NCBI RefSeq assembly: GCF_000949135.2
Contig: NZ_JTAN02000001.1
Span: forward strand, 476,001-540,000
Direction: 5' to 3'
Origin: Burkholderia sp. USMB20
GTDB taxonomy: Bacteria > Pseudomonadota > Gammaproteobacteria > Burkholderiales > Burkholderiaceae
Length of the DNA: 64,000 nt
The position numbers and the translations under genes are program-made. Under the pieces are notes generated by a model that searched no databases, was not told the origin of the DNA, and saw only the letters and a list, made by a program, of their open reading frames with translations. Of this stretch, positions 9,135 to 17,515 are shown piece after piece (position 1 is the stretch's first letter; every line of letters begins with the position of its first letter).

Positions 9135-9600
9135 AGCCCTCCTGATCGTCCGTATGCGCGGCGGCCGGGATCAGCAGCACGGGCAGCGTCGCATGCCGCA
9201 CGCACTGTTCGGCGATGCTGCCGAGCACGAGGCGACGGAACCCGCGGCGGCCGTGCGTGCCGAGCACGAGGAGGTCGGCGCCGAATGCTTTCGCACCGTC
9301 GAGGATCAGCATCGACACGTCGTTGAGCGACGACGCCTCGCTCGTCAGCGTCTCGCCCTTCACGCCGGCCGCCTGCATCAGCTTCCTGAAATCCGCCGCG
9401 AGCGCATTGCCTTGCGCGATCAGCTGATCGCGCAGCACGGACGGGTCGTAGCCCGGCACGTTGTAGTAGATCGCGGCGTTTTCGACGACGTAGAACGGCT
9501 GCAGTTCGGCACCGTGCTCCTTTGCGAGCGCGAGGGCGGCGTCGAACGCGTGGCGTGCGGTGTCGCTGCCGTCGATGGCAACCAGAATGCGCTTGTACAT
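9133..9600 (-). CDS. Universal stress protein, UspA family
   Basis: A 155-residue single-domain USP. It begins with the usual beta strand and DGS motif (ILVAIDGSDTA) and ends with the ATP-binding pattern G-x2-G-x9-GS in GTHGRRGFRRLVLGS, so it belongs to the nucleotide-binding subgroup. It is encoded just upstream of fnr on the same strand but is separated from it by about 230 bp including the hexamer array, so co-transcription is uncertain. The protein is complete. Confidence 0.92.
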   Translation of the reverse strand: MYKRILVAIDGSDTARHAFDAALALAKEHGAELQPFYVVENAAIYYNVPGYDPSVLRDQLIAQGNALAADFRKLMQAAGVKGETLTSEASSLNDVSMLILDGAKAFGADLLVLGTHGRRGFRRLVLGSIAEQCVRHATLPVLLIPAAAHTDDQEG

Positions 9601-9968
9601 AGTGTCTCCGAGTGGCGGATTGAACGGAAGTCGGCCGAACGGCCGGGCCGGCCGTGCGTCGCTGCGAGGCAGGGTAAACCAACGGCAGGGACTTTGCAGC
9701 GACGTGCCGGTGGTCGCGAATGGGCATTGAATCGCATCCGTATCGCGAGGACGTGACTTCGATCAACGCAGATGCATCGACGTCGCGAAATCCCGCGTGC
9801 CGAACCCGAGCCGGGCGCTGATATCGATTTCAGCGCCGCTTCTGAAGATCGCACTGCCTGCGCACCGACCGAGCGGCGCGCGCGCAAACGCGCACGCCGA
9901 TCTGCCGCCATCGTCCGTCGGCACCCTTCAACCCGCCGGACGAACGATCGATTCAAACGCTGCGTGCG
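9601..9968. other. Geneless stretch upstream of usp
   Basis: A 368-bp gap between two minus-strand genes. It must hold the usp promoter. A TTGAT half-site (reverse of ATCAA near 9755) is present but no full FNR box was found. No gene or repeat is supported. Confidence 0.4.
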
Positions 9969-10382
9969 TTACCGCGGCACCGCGGTGATTTCGATCACCC
10001 GTTCCGGCCGGCGTCCGTGGCCGGGCCAGTGCGCGCTGCCGTACATCCGGTGAACCGGGCCGTACGGCGCGTCGCCCGCGTGCGACGGCGCGTCGAACCC
10101 CTTCTCGATCACCATGTAGCCGGCCCGCAGCGCGAACGCCGGATGATTGCCGCCCGGCCGGCTGTCGAAGCCGGCGAAGCCGTCGCCGGCCTCGGGCATC
10201 GCGTTGACGAGCGACGCGTTGCTGCCCGTGATCTGGTCGGGCGGGAAGGGGTTGCCGCTCGCGAGACGCGCCGCCTCGCGATTCTTGCCGTCGGTGTCGA
10301 CGGTGCTGTCGTGCGTGTCGTCGTTGTCGAGTTCGATGCTGCGCGGATGCGCGGCGTGCGCTTGAGCTGACGTTTCCATCAC
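9969..10382 (-). CDS. Uncharacterised protein, Burkholderia-type
   Basis: A 137-residue protein I do not recognise. The first 50 residues are polar and acidic (rich in Asp, Thr and His) and look disordered; the second half is richer in Gly, Pro and aromatic residues (GYMVIEKGFDAP, HRMYGSAHWPGHGRRPER). There is no signal peptide or membrane segment. A second in-frame Met directly follows the first. It is divergent from the small gene at 10659 across a 276-bp AT-richer region that probably contains both promoters. Confidence 0.6.
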   Translation of the reverse strand: MMETSAQAHAAHPRSIELDNDDTHDSTVDTDGKNREAARLASGNPFPPDQITGSNASLVNAMPEAGDGFAGFDSRPGGNHPAFALRAGYMVIEKGFDAPSHAGDAPYGPVHRMYGSAHWPGHGRRPERVIEITAVPR

Positions 10383-10658
10383 GGCTCTCCTGGCGGCGTA
10401 GCGCTCCGGATCGAAGCAAATCCCGTTCCGGGCAAGACGGGAAAATGGTGCGCGGGCGATCGCCGCAGTCGCGTGGCGCGCACTGATTTGTCATGATTTA
10501 TTTCAGCTAGAACACCCGTTTTCTACAGAGTATGATTCTTTTCCTGCGAAGCGGCGACAGGGGATGCAGTACGCGCCGACTCTGCCCGCACCGGGCGCCG
10601 CAGCACCCTTAGAGACGGGTAGCGAACAACAAGCAAAGGGACTAGAGGTGGCGGATTC

Positions 10659-10892
10659 ATGCAAGCGACTACTGCCTTCACGCACCGCGGTTATCTGTTG
10701 AATTGCGCGCCCGCGCGCGCCACTGACGGGTCGTTCAAGCCCTACGTCGTGATCTCCCGATCGAGTGACGGGGAACTCGTCGCGAACCGTTTTTTCCCGA
10801 GCGAGCTCCAGTTCAACGACGAAGGCGACGCGATCGCGCATGCGCGCGACTGGGCCGTGCGCTGGATCGACGCGAGCAGCGTCACGATCTGA
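10659..10892 (+). CDS. Small conserved-type protein, function unknown
   Basis: A 77-residue protein with an ordered look: alternating beta-like stretches (YLLNCAPAR, KPYVVISRS, VANRFFPSEL) and a C-terminal helix with DWAVRWIDA. This pattern is familiar from small cytosolic Burkholderia proteins without a known role. No membrane segment or catalytic motif is visible. It is preceded by an AT-richer promoter-like region and divergent from the gene at 9969-10382. Confidence 0.65.
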   Translation: MQATTAFTHRGYLLNCAPARATDGSFKPYVVISRSSDGELVANRFFPSELQFNDEGDAIAHARDWAVRWIDASSVTI

Positions 10893-11029
10893 CGCCGTCG
10901 CGCGGCGGCAGCGGCGGCCGTCCGGCCGATCCCCCGGCGTGCCGCTGCCCGGCGAAAACGCGGTAATCTTGCGGAACCCGTCACTTTATTAGCGGCCGTG
11001 CGATCGCGCGCGGCTGCCTGCATTGGCAT

Positions 11030-11950
11030 ATGTCGACATCACCCGCCCGTCAGTGGGGCCTCGAAGAAATCGTTGCCGGCTTGCGCGAATCGCGCGAGGA
11101 ACTTCACCGCACGCGTCATCCGCGTGGCATCCGCGAGCTGCCGTCGCGCGACGCGATCTGCAAGATCGTCACCGGCCTGCGTGCGTCGATGTTCCCGACG
11201 CACTACGGCGCGCCGGATCTGACCGACGAAAGCGTCGACTACTACGTCGGCCACACGCTAGAAAGCACGCTGCGGATCCTGTCCGAACAGATCCGCCGTG
11301 CGCTGCCGTTCCTGCCGGAGCATGCGGACACGCCATTCGCGGAACTCGACGAACGCGCGTTCGAGATCGCGCGCGAGTTCGGCCGGCAGTTGCCGGCGGT
11401 TCGCGCGCTGCTGGTCAGCGACATCCAGGCTGCCTACGCGGGCGATCCGGCCGCGCAGCACATCACCGAGATCCTGCTGTGCTATCCCGGCGTGTTCGCG
11501 ATGATGCACCATCGGCTCGCGCATGCGCTGCACCAACTCGGTGTGCCGCTGCTCGCCCGTTTCATCAATGAAATCGCGCACTCGGCCACCGGCATCGACA
11601 TTCACCCGGGCGCGCAGATCGGCCCGAGCTTCTTCATCGACCACGGCACCGGTGTCGTGATCGGCGAAACCGCGATCATCGGCGAGCGCGTGCGCGTGTA
11701 CCAGGCCGTCACGCTCGGCGCGAAGAGCTTCCCGGCCGATGGGGACGGCACGCTGGTGAAGGGCAATGCGCGGCATCCGATCGTCGAGGACGACGTGGTG
11801 ATCTATGCGGGCGCGACCATTCTCGGCCGCGTGACGATCGGGCGCGGCTCGGTGATCGGCGGCAACGTGTGGCTTACGCACAGCGTGCCGCACGGCACGA
11901 GCGTCGCGCAGGGCAAGGTCCGCGAAGGCGGCAGCGGCGAGAAGCCGTAA
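11030..11950 (+). CDS. cysE: Serine O-acetyltransferase (EpsC/CysE type)
   Basis: A 306-residue serine acetyltransferase, which makes O-acetylserine from serine and acetyl-CoA for cysteine synthesis. An N-terminal helical domain is followed by the left-handed beta-helix of hexapeptide repeats (GIDIHPGAQIGPSFFIDHG, GVVIGETAIIG, GRVTIGRGSVIGGNVW). The catalytic HPG segment is present. The long helical N-terminus places it with the EpsC-type group rather than the short CysE form. It stands alone; a stable hairpin follows the stop. The start ATG at 11030 lacks a strong Shine-Dalgarno. Confidence 0.9.
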   Translation: MSTSPARQWGLEEIVAGLRESREELHRTRHPRGIRELPSRDAICKIVTGLRASMFPTHYGAPDLTDESVDYYVGHTLESTLRILSEQIRRALPFLPEHADTPFAELDERAFEIAREFGRQLPAVRALLVSDIQAAYAGDPAAQHITEILLCYPGVFAMMHHRLAHALHQLGVPLLARFINEIAHSATGIDIHPGAQIGPSFFIDHGTGVVIGETAIIGERVRVYQAVTLGAKSFPADGDGTLVKGNARHPIVEDDVVIYAGATILGRVTIGRGSVIGGNVWLTHSVPHGTSVAQGKVREGGSGEKP

Positions 11951-11955
11951 CGCGG

Positions 11956-11985
11956 CGCGCGAACGGCGAAACTGTCGTTCGCGCG
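11956..11985 (+). terminator. Stable hairpin after cysE
   Basis: A perfect 10-bp stem (CGCGCGAACG with CGTTCGCGCG) and 10-base loop begins 6 bp after the cysE stop. There is no T-run, so termination is only likely. Confidence 0.45.
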
Positions 11986-12081
11986 GCGAAGACGCAGGCG
12001 CAGCGAAGGCGAAGGCGCGCACCAACACCCGCACACCGGTGTGCCAAGAGGGTGCACGGCTGCCGCCGCACCCCCGCTTCG

Positions 12082-12885
12082 TCAGTGCTTGCCGGCCGGC
12101 GAGCGATGCTTGTAGAGCACGTCCTGATCGACGCGGATCAGGTTCTGCCCCGCATCGACAACGAAATCCACGCCGTTGTACGCGCTGCCCGTCAGCAGCA
12201 GGATCGCGCTCGCGACGTCGTCGGGGCCGGCGATGCGCGCGAGCGGCGTCGATGCGCGGCTCGCGTGTTCGAAGTCGGCCTGCGTCTGGTCGTCGCTCGG
12301 CAGCATCAGCCCGGGGAACACCGCATTCACGCGCAGCACCGGCGACGACGACAGCGCGAGCATCTGCGTGAGGTTGCCGAGCGCGGCCTTCGCGACCGTG
12401 TAGCTGAAATGGTCGCGGTGGAAGTTTTCCTTGATCTTCTGGTCGACCACGTTGACGACGACGCCCTGCGTGCCGGCCGCGCGGGCCCGTTCGTAGAACG
12501 CGCGCGTGAGCAGGATCGGCGCGCGGCAGTTGACGGCCCAGGCCTGGTCGAATGCCGCGAGGTCGAAGCTCGGGAAATGGTCCTGCCAGAACACCGACGC
12601 GTTGTTGACCAGCACGTCGAGGCGGCCGAAGCGCGCATACACCTGGTCGATCAGTGCGGTGATCTGCGCGGCATCCGACAGGTCGGCCTGCAACGCGACC
12701 GAATCATGCCCGCGTTCGGCGATCGCGCGGGCCGCCGCCTGTGCGGCATCGGCGGAGCGGTCGTAGTGGACCGCGGTGCGATAGCCGTGCGCGGCGAAAT
12801 ACTCGGCGAACGCGCGCCCGGCCCGGCGCGCGGCGCCGGTCACGAGCACGACCGGCGCGTGTGCCGCTTGCTTCGTGGACTGCAT
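12082..12885 (-). CDS. folM: Short-chain dehydrogenase, dihydromonapterin reductase FolM type
   Basis: A 267-residue short-chain dehydrogenase. The NAD(P)-binding motif is altered to TGAARRAGRA at the N-terminus, typical of pteridine reductases and FolM. LVNNASVFW and the YxxxK motif (YTVAK) are present. Its ATG overlaps the folE stop by one base (TAATG), implying translational coupling. With GTP cyclohydrolase I upstream, a role in reduced pterin or monapterin synthesis is well supported by context; the precise pterin substrate is inferred. Confidence 0.85.
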   Translation of the reverse strand: MQSTKQAAHAPVVLVTGAARRAGRAFAEYFAAHGYRTAVHYDRSADAAQAAARAIAERGHDSVALQADLSDAAQITALIDQVYARFGRLDVLVNNASVFWQDHFPSFDLAAFDQAWAVNCRAPILLTRAFYERARAAGTQGVVVNVVDQKIKENFHRDHFSYTVAKAALGNLTQMLALSSSPVLRVNAVFPGLMLPSDDQTQADFEHASRASTPLARIAGPDDVASAILLLTGSAYNGVDFVVDAGQNLIRVDQDVLYKHRSPAGKH

Positions 12886-13514
12886 TACGTATTCGTCAGG
12901 TTGACTGAAGAAGGATTCGCGACAATCGACAGGAATTCGCGCCGCGTCGACGGATCGGTGCGGAACGTGCCGAGCATGCGCGACGTGACCATTTCGACGC
13001 CCGGCTTGTGAATGCCGCGCGTCGAGATGCACTGGTGCGCGGCTTCGAGAATCACGCCGACGCCCTTCGGCTGCAGCACGTCGAACAGCGTGTCGGCGAT
13101 CTGCACGGTCATCTTTTCCTGGATCTGGAGGCGCTTCGCAAACGCGTCGACGAGGCGCGCGAGCTTCGAGATGCCGACGACGCGATGGTTCGGCAGATAT
13201 GCGACGTGCGCGCGGCCGATGATCGGCACCATGTGGTGCTCGCAATAGCTCTCGAAGCGGATGTCCTTCAGCACGATCATCTCGTCGTAGCCGTCGACTT
13301 CGCTGAACGTGCGCGCGAGGATGTCGCGCGGTTCCAGCGCATAGCCGGCGAAGAACTCTTCGTATGCGCGCACGACGCGCGCCGGCGTGTCGAGCAGCCC
13401 TTCGCGGGCGGGATCGTCGCCGGCCCAGCGCAGCAGCACGCGAACGGCATCCTCCGCTTCTTCGCGGCTCGGCCGGGATGCGGCCGGCTCGGGCCGCGCG
13501 TTCTTTTTACCCAT
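12885..13514 (-). CDS. folE: GTP cyclohydrolase I
   Basis: A 209-residue GTP cyclohydrolase I, which converts GTP to dihydroneopterin triphosphate, the first step to folate and other pterins. The zinc ligands are visible as C91 and H94 in SYCEHHMVP and C162 in HQCISTRG. Length is normal, with a Lys/Arg/Pro-rich N-terminal tail. It is the first gene of a two-gene unit with folM. A second folE is common in Burkholderia, and this copy may serve a pterin other than folate. Confidence 0.93.
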   Translation of the reverse strand: MGKKNARPEPAASRPSREEAEDAVRVLLRWAGDDPAREGLLDTPARVVRAYEEFFAGYALEPRDILARTFSEVDGYDEMIVLKDIRFESYCEHHMVPIIGRAHVAYLPNHRVVGISKLARLVDAFAKRLQIQEKMTVQIADTLFDVLQPKGVGVILEAAHQCISTRGIHKPGVEMVTSRMLGTFRTDPSTRREFLSIVANPSSVNLTNT

Positions 13515-13615
13515 CTAGTCGCTCCATCGAATGCGGCCGCCTGTGGCGGCGCGGATATCCGGTCATTGTTTCATGCTTTCGCGGGTCGTGCGTGCGGCCT
13601 GCCGCACACCCCGCG

Positions 13616-14542
13616 TCACTTCGGCCACTCGTCCTGCTCGTCGTTGAACAGCGACGCGACGACGCCGCGCAGCCACGCGGTGCGCGGATCGTTGTGGAAC
13701 TTGCGATGCCAGTGCTGCTTCAGGTCGAAGCGCGGCAGCGGCACCGGCGGCTCGACCGGCACGATGAACGCGTGCTCCGCCGCATACGCATAGCCGATCG
13801 CATGCGGCACCGTCGCGATCAGGTCGGTGCGGCTCAGGATGAACGGCAGGCTCATGAAGTGCGGCGTCTCGAGCACCGCGCGGCGCTGCATGCGCTGCTT
13901 CGCGAGGTATTTCTCGAGCACCTCCTGGCTGCGCCCTTCGGCGCGCACCACCGCATGCCCGCACGCGAGGAACTGCTCGGCCGTGAACGGGCGCGCCTGT
14001 TCGAGCGGATGGCCGCGCCGCATCAGGCAGACGAACCGGTGTGTAAACAGACGCTGCTGGAAGAAGTTGTTGCCGTCGAGATCGGGGAAATAGCCGACCG
14101 CGAGATCGATCGAGCCGGCTTCGAGGCCGCGGCCGACTTCGTCGTGTGCGAGCGAGACCGAGCGCAGGTTCGCGTGCGGCGCGCGCGTCGCGAACGCCTG
14201 CAGCAGCTTCGGCAGGAACACGATCTCGCCGACGTCCGACAGCGCGATCGAGAACGTATGCGTGCTCGCCGCCGGATCGAAGTCGTGCGGCGCGACGAGG
14301 CCGCGCTCGATCTGCGCGAGCGCATCGCGCGCGGCCGGCAGCAGCGCGAGCGCGCGCGGCGTCGGCTCCATCCCGCGCGACGTGCGCACGAACAGCGGAT
14401 CGCCGAAATACTCGCGCAGGCGGCCGAGCGCGGTGCTCACGCGCGGCTGGCTCACGCCGAGCAGGTCGCCGGCGCGGCTGACGTTGCGCGTGTCGTCCAG
14501 CGCGACGAGGTAGGGAATGAGGTTCAGATCGAGCGTATCCAT
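13616..14542 (-). CDS. LysR regulator divergent from pobA
   Basis: A 308-residue LysR regulator with an N-terminal helix-turn-helix (VSRAGDLLGVSQPRVSTALG) and a full effector domain. It is transcribed away from pobA across 116 bp, so it probably controls 4-hydroxybenzoate hydroxylase. In other bacteria this role is filled by PobR proteins of AraC, IclR or LysR type. A 9-bp inverted repeat (TCTCCTGAA at 14578, TTCAGGAGA at 14644) spans the intergenic region, its right arm containing the pobA ribosome-binding site. Confidence 0.88.
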   Translation of the reverse strand: MDTLDLNLIPYLVALDDTRNVSRAGDLLGVSQPRVSTALGRLREYFGDPLFVRTSRGMEPTPRALALLPAARDALAQIERGLVAPHDFDPAASTHTFSIALSDVGEIVFLPKLLQAFATRAPHANLRSVSLAHDEVGRGLEAGSIDLAVGYFPDLDGNNFFQQRLFTHRFVCLMRRGHPLEQARPFTAEQFLACGHAVVRAEGRSQEVLEKYLAKQRMQRRAVLETPHFMSLPFILSRTDLIATVPHAIGYAYAAEHAFIVPVEPPVPLPRFDLKQHWHRKFHNDPRTAWLRGVVASLFNDEQDEWPK

Positions 14543-14658
14543 CGCCAGGCCAGTATCTGGAAAACGTATAGAACATATCTCCTGAATCGCGTTGCTGCAT
14601 AGTCGGGAAAGCGCTCAAATGTGTTCCACGATTCGAATTACTGTTCAGGAGACGAACA

Positions 14659-15891
14659 ATGCGCACCCAGGTCGCCATCATCGGCGCCGGTCCGTCCGGC
14701 CTTTTGCTTTCCCATCTGCTGCGCCTGCAAGGCGTGGATTCCATCCTCGTCGAGGCGCGTTCGCGCGAATATTGCGAGAATCGCATCCGCGCCGGCGTGC
14801 TGGAGCAGGGCACGGTCGACACGCTGAACGAAGCCGGCCTCGGCGACCGTATGCGCCGCGAAGGGCTCGAACACCACGGCATCGAGCTGCTGTTCTCGGG
14901 CCAGCGCCATCGCATCGACCTGAGCGCGCTCACCGGCGGGCGCGCGATCACCGTCTACAGCCAGCACGAAGTGGTGCGCGACCTGATCGCGGCCGGCGTC
15001 GAGCACGGCCACGCGATGCATTTCGAAGTGAGCGACGTTGCGCTGCACGATGTCGAGAGCGAGCGCCCGTTCGTCACGTTCAAGCATGCCGACGGCCGCG
15101 AAGACCGCATCGACTGCGACTACATCGCCGGCTGCGACGGCTTTCACGGCATCGCGCGCCAGACGATTCCGGCCGAGCGGCTGAACACGTTCGAGCGCGT
15201 CTATCCGTTCGCGTGGCTCGGCATCCTCGCCGACGCGGCGCCGTCGCTCGACGAACTCGTCTACGCGCATCACGACAACGGTTTCGCACTGTTCTCGATG
15301 CGCTCGCCGACGGTCACGCGCCTCTACCTGCAGTGCAAGCCCGACGAAGACCTCGCCGAATGGTCCGACGCGCGGATCTGGGACGAACTGCACACGCGCT
15401 TCTCGAACGACACCGGCTGGACGCCGACCGAGGGCCGGATCACGCAGAAGAGCGTGACGCCGATGCGCAGCTTCGTGTCGGAGACGATGCAGCACGGCCG
15501 CCTGTTCCTCGCCGGCGACGCCGCGCACATCGTGCCGCCGACCGGCGCGAAGGGGATGAACCTCGCGGTGGCCGACGTCCGCGCGCTGTCCCGCGCGCTC
15601 GGCGCCCGTTACCGCAACGGCGACGCGACGCCGCTCGAGCGCTATTCGGCGACCTGTCTCGAACGCGTGTGGCGCGCCGAGCATTTCTCGTACTTCATGA
15701 CGAACATGCTGCATGCGTCCCCGGAGGATTCGCCGTTCGTCAATCGCCTGAAGTTTGCCGAGCTGAAGTACGTGACGCGCTCGCGGGCCGCCGCGCAGTC
15801 GCTCGCCGAAAACTACGTCGGCCTGCCGTTCGACGACCAGACGCCCCCCGAGGGATCCCGCCTTGACAACGCGCTGTGCGCGACTCTATGA
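14659..15891 (+). CDS. pobA: 4-Hydroxybenzoate 3-monooxygenase
   Basis: A 410-residue class A flavoprotein monooxygenase that hydroxylates 4-hydroxybenzoate to protocatechuate using NADPH and oxygen. The FAD-binding GAGPSG is at residues 9-14, the substrate-side signature ENRIRAGVLEQGT follows, and the second FAD motif GDAAHIVPP lies in the C-terminal half. It is about 15 residues longer than the classical 394-residue enzyme, at the C-terminus. AGGAGA precedes the start. It feeds the pca genes directly downstream; the pcaI promoter overlaps its last codons. Confidence 0.95.
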   Translation: MRTQVAIIGAGPSGLLLSHLLRLQGVDSILVEARSREYCENRIRAGVLEQGTVDTLNEAGLGDRMRREGLEHHGIELLFSGQRHRIDLSALTGGRAITVYSQHEVVRDLIAAGVEHGHAMHFEVSDVALHDVESERPFVTFKHADGREDRIDCDYIAGCDGFHGIARQTIPAERLNTFERVYPFAWLGILADAAPSLDELVYAHHDNGFALFSMRSPTVTRLYLQCKPDEDLAEWSDARIWDELHTRFSNDTGWTPTEGRITQKSVTPMRSFVSETMQHGRLFLAGDAAHIVPPTGAKGMNLAVADVRALSRALGARYRNGDATPLERYSATCLERVWRAEHFSYFMTNMLHASPEDSPFVNRLKFAELKYVTRSRAAAQSLAENYVGLPFDDQTPPEGSRLDNALCATL

Positions 15892-15892
15892 T
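15863..15892 (+). promoter_or_regulatory. Sigma-70-type promoter of pcaIJ
   Basis: A consensus -35 TTGACA (15863-15868) and near-consensus -10 TATGAT (15887-15892) are separated by 18 bp. They lie inside the last codons of pobA, about 150 bp upstream of pcaI. Transcription would begin close to 15899, just before the palindrome at 15902. Confidence 0.7.
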
Positions 15893-15901
15893 CGGCCCAT
15901 C

Positions 15902-15935
15902 GTTCGCTAATCGAATCTCGGTTCGAATAGCGAAC
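15902..15935. promoter_or_regulatory. 34-bp palindrome, candidate PcaR operator
   Basis: Arms of 14 bp (GTTCGCTAATCGAA and TTCGAATAGCGAAC) match at 13 of 14 positions around a 6-bp spacer. The left arm resembles the GTTCGATAATCGCAC site described for the IclR-family regulator PcaR of Pseudomonas putida. It sits just downstream of the predicted pcaI start point. No pcaR gene is in the window, so the regulator would act from elsewhere. Confidence 0.65.
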
Positions 15936-16038
15936 AAATGCCGAAGGTCGACGACGGCCTTCGACGCGGCACGCGACACGCGCGCGTGTCCCCTCGACAG
16001 GCCGCGCATCGAGCCGCGGGTTCGTATCAGGAAGAGAC

Positions 16039-16755
16039 ATGGTCAACAAGATTTTCGAATCGCTTCAGTCGGCGGTGGCCGACATCCACGATGGCGCGAC
16101 AATCATGATCGGCGGTTTCGGCACGGCCGGCATGCCGTCCGAGCTGATCGACGCGCTGATCGAACAGGGCGCGCGCGACCTGACGATCGTCAACAACAAC
16201 GCGGGCAACGGCGAGACGGGCCTCGCGGCGCTGCTGAAGGCGAAGCAGGTGCGCAAGATCATCTGCTCGTTCCCGCGCCAGAGCGACTCGCAGGTGTTCG
16301 ACGCGCTGTATCGCGCGGGCGAGATCGAGCTGGAGCTCGTGCCGCAGGGCAACCTCGCGGAGCGGATCCGCGCGGCGGGCGCCGGCATCGGCGGCTTCTT
16401 CACGCCGACCGGCTTCGGCACGAAGCTCGCGGAAGGCAAGGAAACGCGCGTGATCGACGGCAAGTCGTACGTGTTCGAGACGCCGATCCACGCCGATTTC
16501 GCGCTGGTCAAGGCGTACAAGGGCGATCGCTGGGGCAACCTCGTCTATCGCAAGACCGCGCGCAACTTCGGGCCGATCATGGCCAGCGCCGCGAAGGTCG
16601 CGATCGTCCAGGTGTCGGAAGTCGTGCCGCTCGGCGGGCTGAACCCGGAACACATCGTGACGCCGGGCATTTTCGTGCAGCGCGTCGTCGAAGTGCCGCA
16701 GGCCGCGCATGCGGCCGAGCTGGCTGCCGAACACGCTGCATCGCAAGCTGCCTGA
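16039..16755 (+). CDS. pcaI: 3-Oxoadipate CoA-transferase, subunit A
   Basis: A 238-residue alpha subunit of family I CoA-transferase. The glycine-rich motif IMIGGFGTAGMP near residue 30 and the later segment GNGETGLAALL are typical. With PcaJ it transfers CoA from succinyl-CoA to 3-oxoadipate. It is followed 15 bp later by pcaJ, and the two are clearly co-transcribed. The start has an upstream GAAGAGA. An alternative assignment is acetoacetate CoA-transferase (AtoD/ScoA), but the pob-pca context favours PcaI. Confidence 0.92.
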   Translation: MVNKIFESLQSAVADIHDGATIMIGGFGTAGMPSELIDALIEQGARDLTIVNNNAGNGETGLAALLKAKQVRKIICSFPRQSDSQVFDALYRAGEIELELVPQGNLAERIRAAGAGIGGFFTPTGFGTKLAEGKETRVIDGKSYVFETPIHADFALVKAYKGDRWGNLVYRKTARNFGPIMASAAKVAIVQVSEVVPLGGLNPEHIVTPGIFVQRVVEVPQAAHAAELAAEHAASQAA

Positions 16756-16770
16756 CCGAGGAGACCCGAC

Positions 16771-17427
16771 ATGAAACGACTGACCCGCGATGAAATGGCC
16801 AAGCGCGTCGCCCAGGACATTCCCGAAGGCGCGTACGTGAACCTCGGCATCGGCGTGCCGACGCTGGTGGCGAACCACCTCGATCCGAGCAAGGAGATCT
16901 TCCTGCACAGCGAGAACGGCCTGCTCGGCATGGGCCCGGCGCCCGCGCCCGGCGAGGAAGACGACGAGCTGATCAACGCCGGCAAGCAGCACGTGACGCT
17001 GCTCACCGGCGGCGCGTATTTCCACCACTCGGATTCGTTCGCGATGATGCGCGGCGGCCACCTCGACTACTGCGTGCTCGGCGCGTTCCAGGTGTCGGCG
17101 AACGGCGACCTCGCGAACTGGCATACGGGCGCGCCCGATGCGATTCCGGCCGTCGGCGGCGCGATGGACCTCGCGATCGGCGCGAAGCAGGTGTTCGTGA
17201 TGATGGAGCACCTGACGAAGCAGGGCGAGAGCAAGATCGTCGCGCAGTGCTCGTATCCGGTCACCGGCGTGCAATGCGTGAGCCGCATCTACACCGATCT
17301 GGCGGTGCTCGACGTGACGGCCGACGGCCTCGCGGTGAGCGAAATCTTCACCGACCTGTCGTTCGACGAACTGCAGAAGCTGACCGGCGTGCCGCTGATC
17401 GACGCGACGCGCAAGGCCGCGGCCTGA
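16771..17427 (+). CDS. pcaJ: 3-Oxoadipate CoA-transferase, subunit B
   Basis: A 218-residue beta subunit of the same CoA-transferase. The catalytic glutamate is E48 in the signature SENG, where the glutamyl-CoA intermediate forms; the GxGxP segment LGIGVP precedes it. A good ribosome-binding site (GAGGAGA) lies upstream. An almost perfect long hairpin follows 5 bp after its stop, so pcaIJ may form a separate transcript or be partly terminated before pcaB. Confidence 0.93.
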   Translation: MKRLTRDEMAKRVAQDIPEGAYVNLGIGVPTLVANHLDPSKEIFLHSENGLLGMGPAPAPGEEDDELINAGKQHVTLLTGGAYFHHSDSFAMMRGGHLDYCVLGAFQVSANGDLANWHTGAPDAIPAVGGAMDLAIGAKQVFVMMEHLTKQGESKIVAQCSYPVTGVQCVSRIYTDLAVLDVTADGLAVSEIFTDLSFDELQKLTGVPLIDATRKAAA

Positions 17428-17432
17428 CCGGC

Positions 17433-17474
17433 AAGCGTGCCGGCGCGCGCGATCGCGCGCACGCCGGCACGCTT
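17433..17474 (+). terminator. Long hairpin between pcaJ and pcaB
   Basis: An inverted repeat with arms of about 21 bp and a single mismatch begins at AAGCGTGCCGGCG and ends at CGCCGGCACGCTT. There is no strong T-run after it. It could be a terminator, an attenuator or a processing site within the pca cluster. Confidence 0.6.
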
Positions 17475-17515
17475 GGGTAGACAATAAGCGCACGCCGTTT
17501 CCCCAATCTGATGCC

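Noticed and set aside
8918-9145. Plus-strand frame encoding an alternating Asp-Ala run over the hexamer array
   Set aside because: The run is a by-product of the 6-bp repeat, the frame has no ribosome-binding site or family match, and it overlaps the fnr upstream region and the end of usp.
9740-9760. Possible FNR box upstream of usp
   Set aside because: Only a single ATCAA half-site is present, without its partner at the right spacing.
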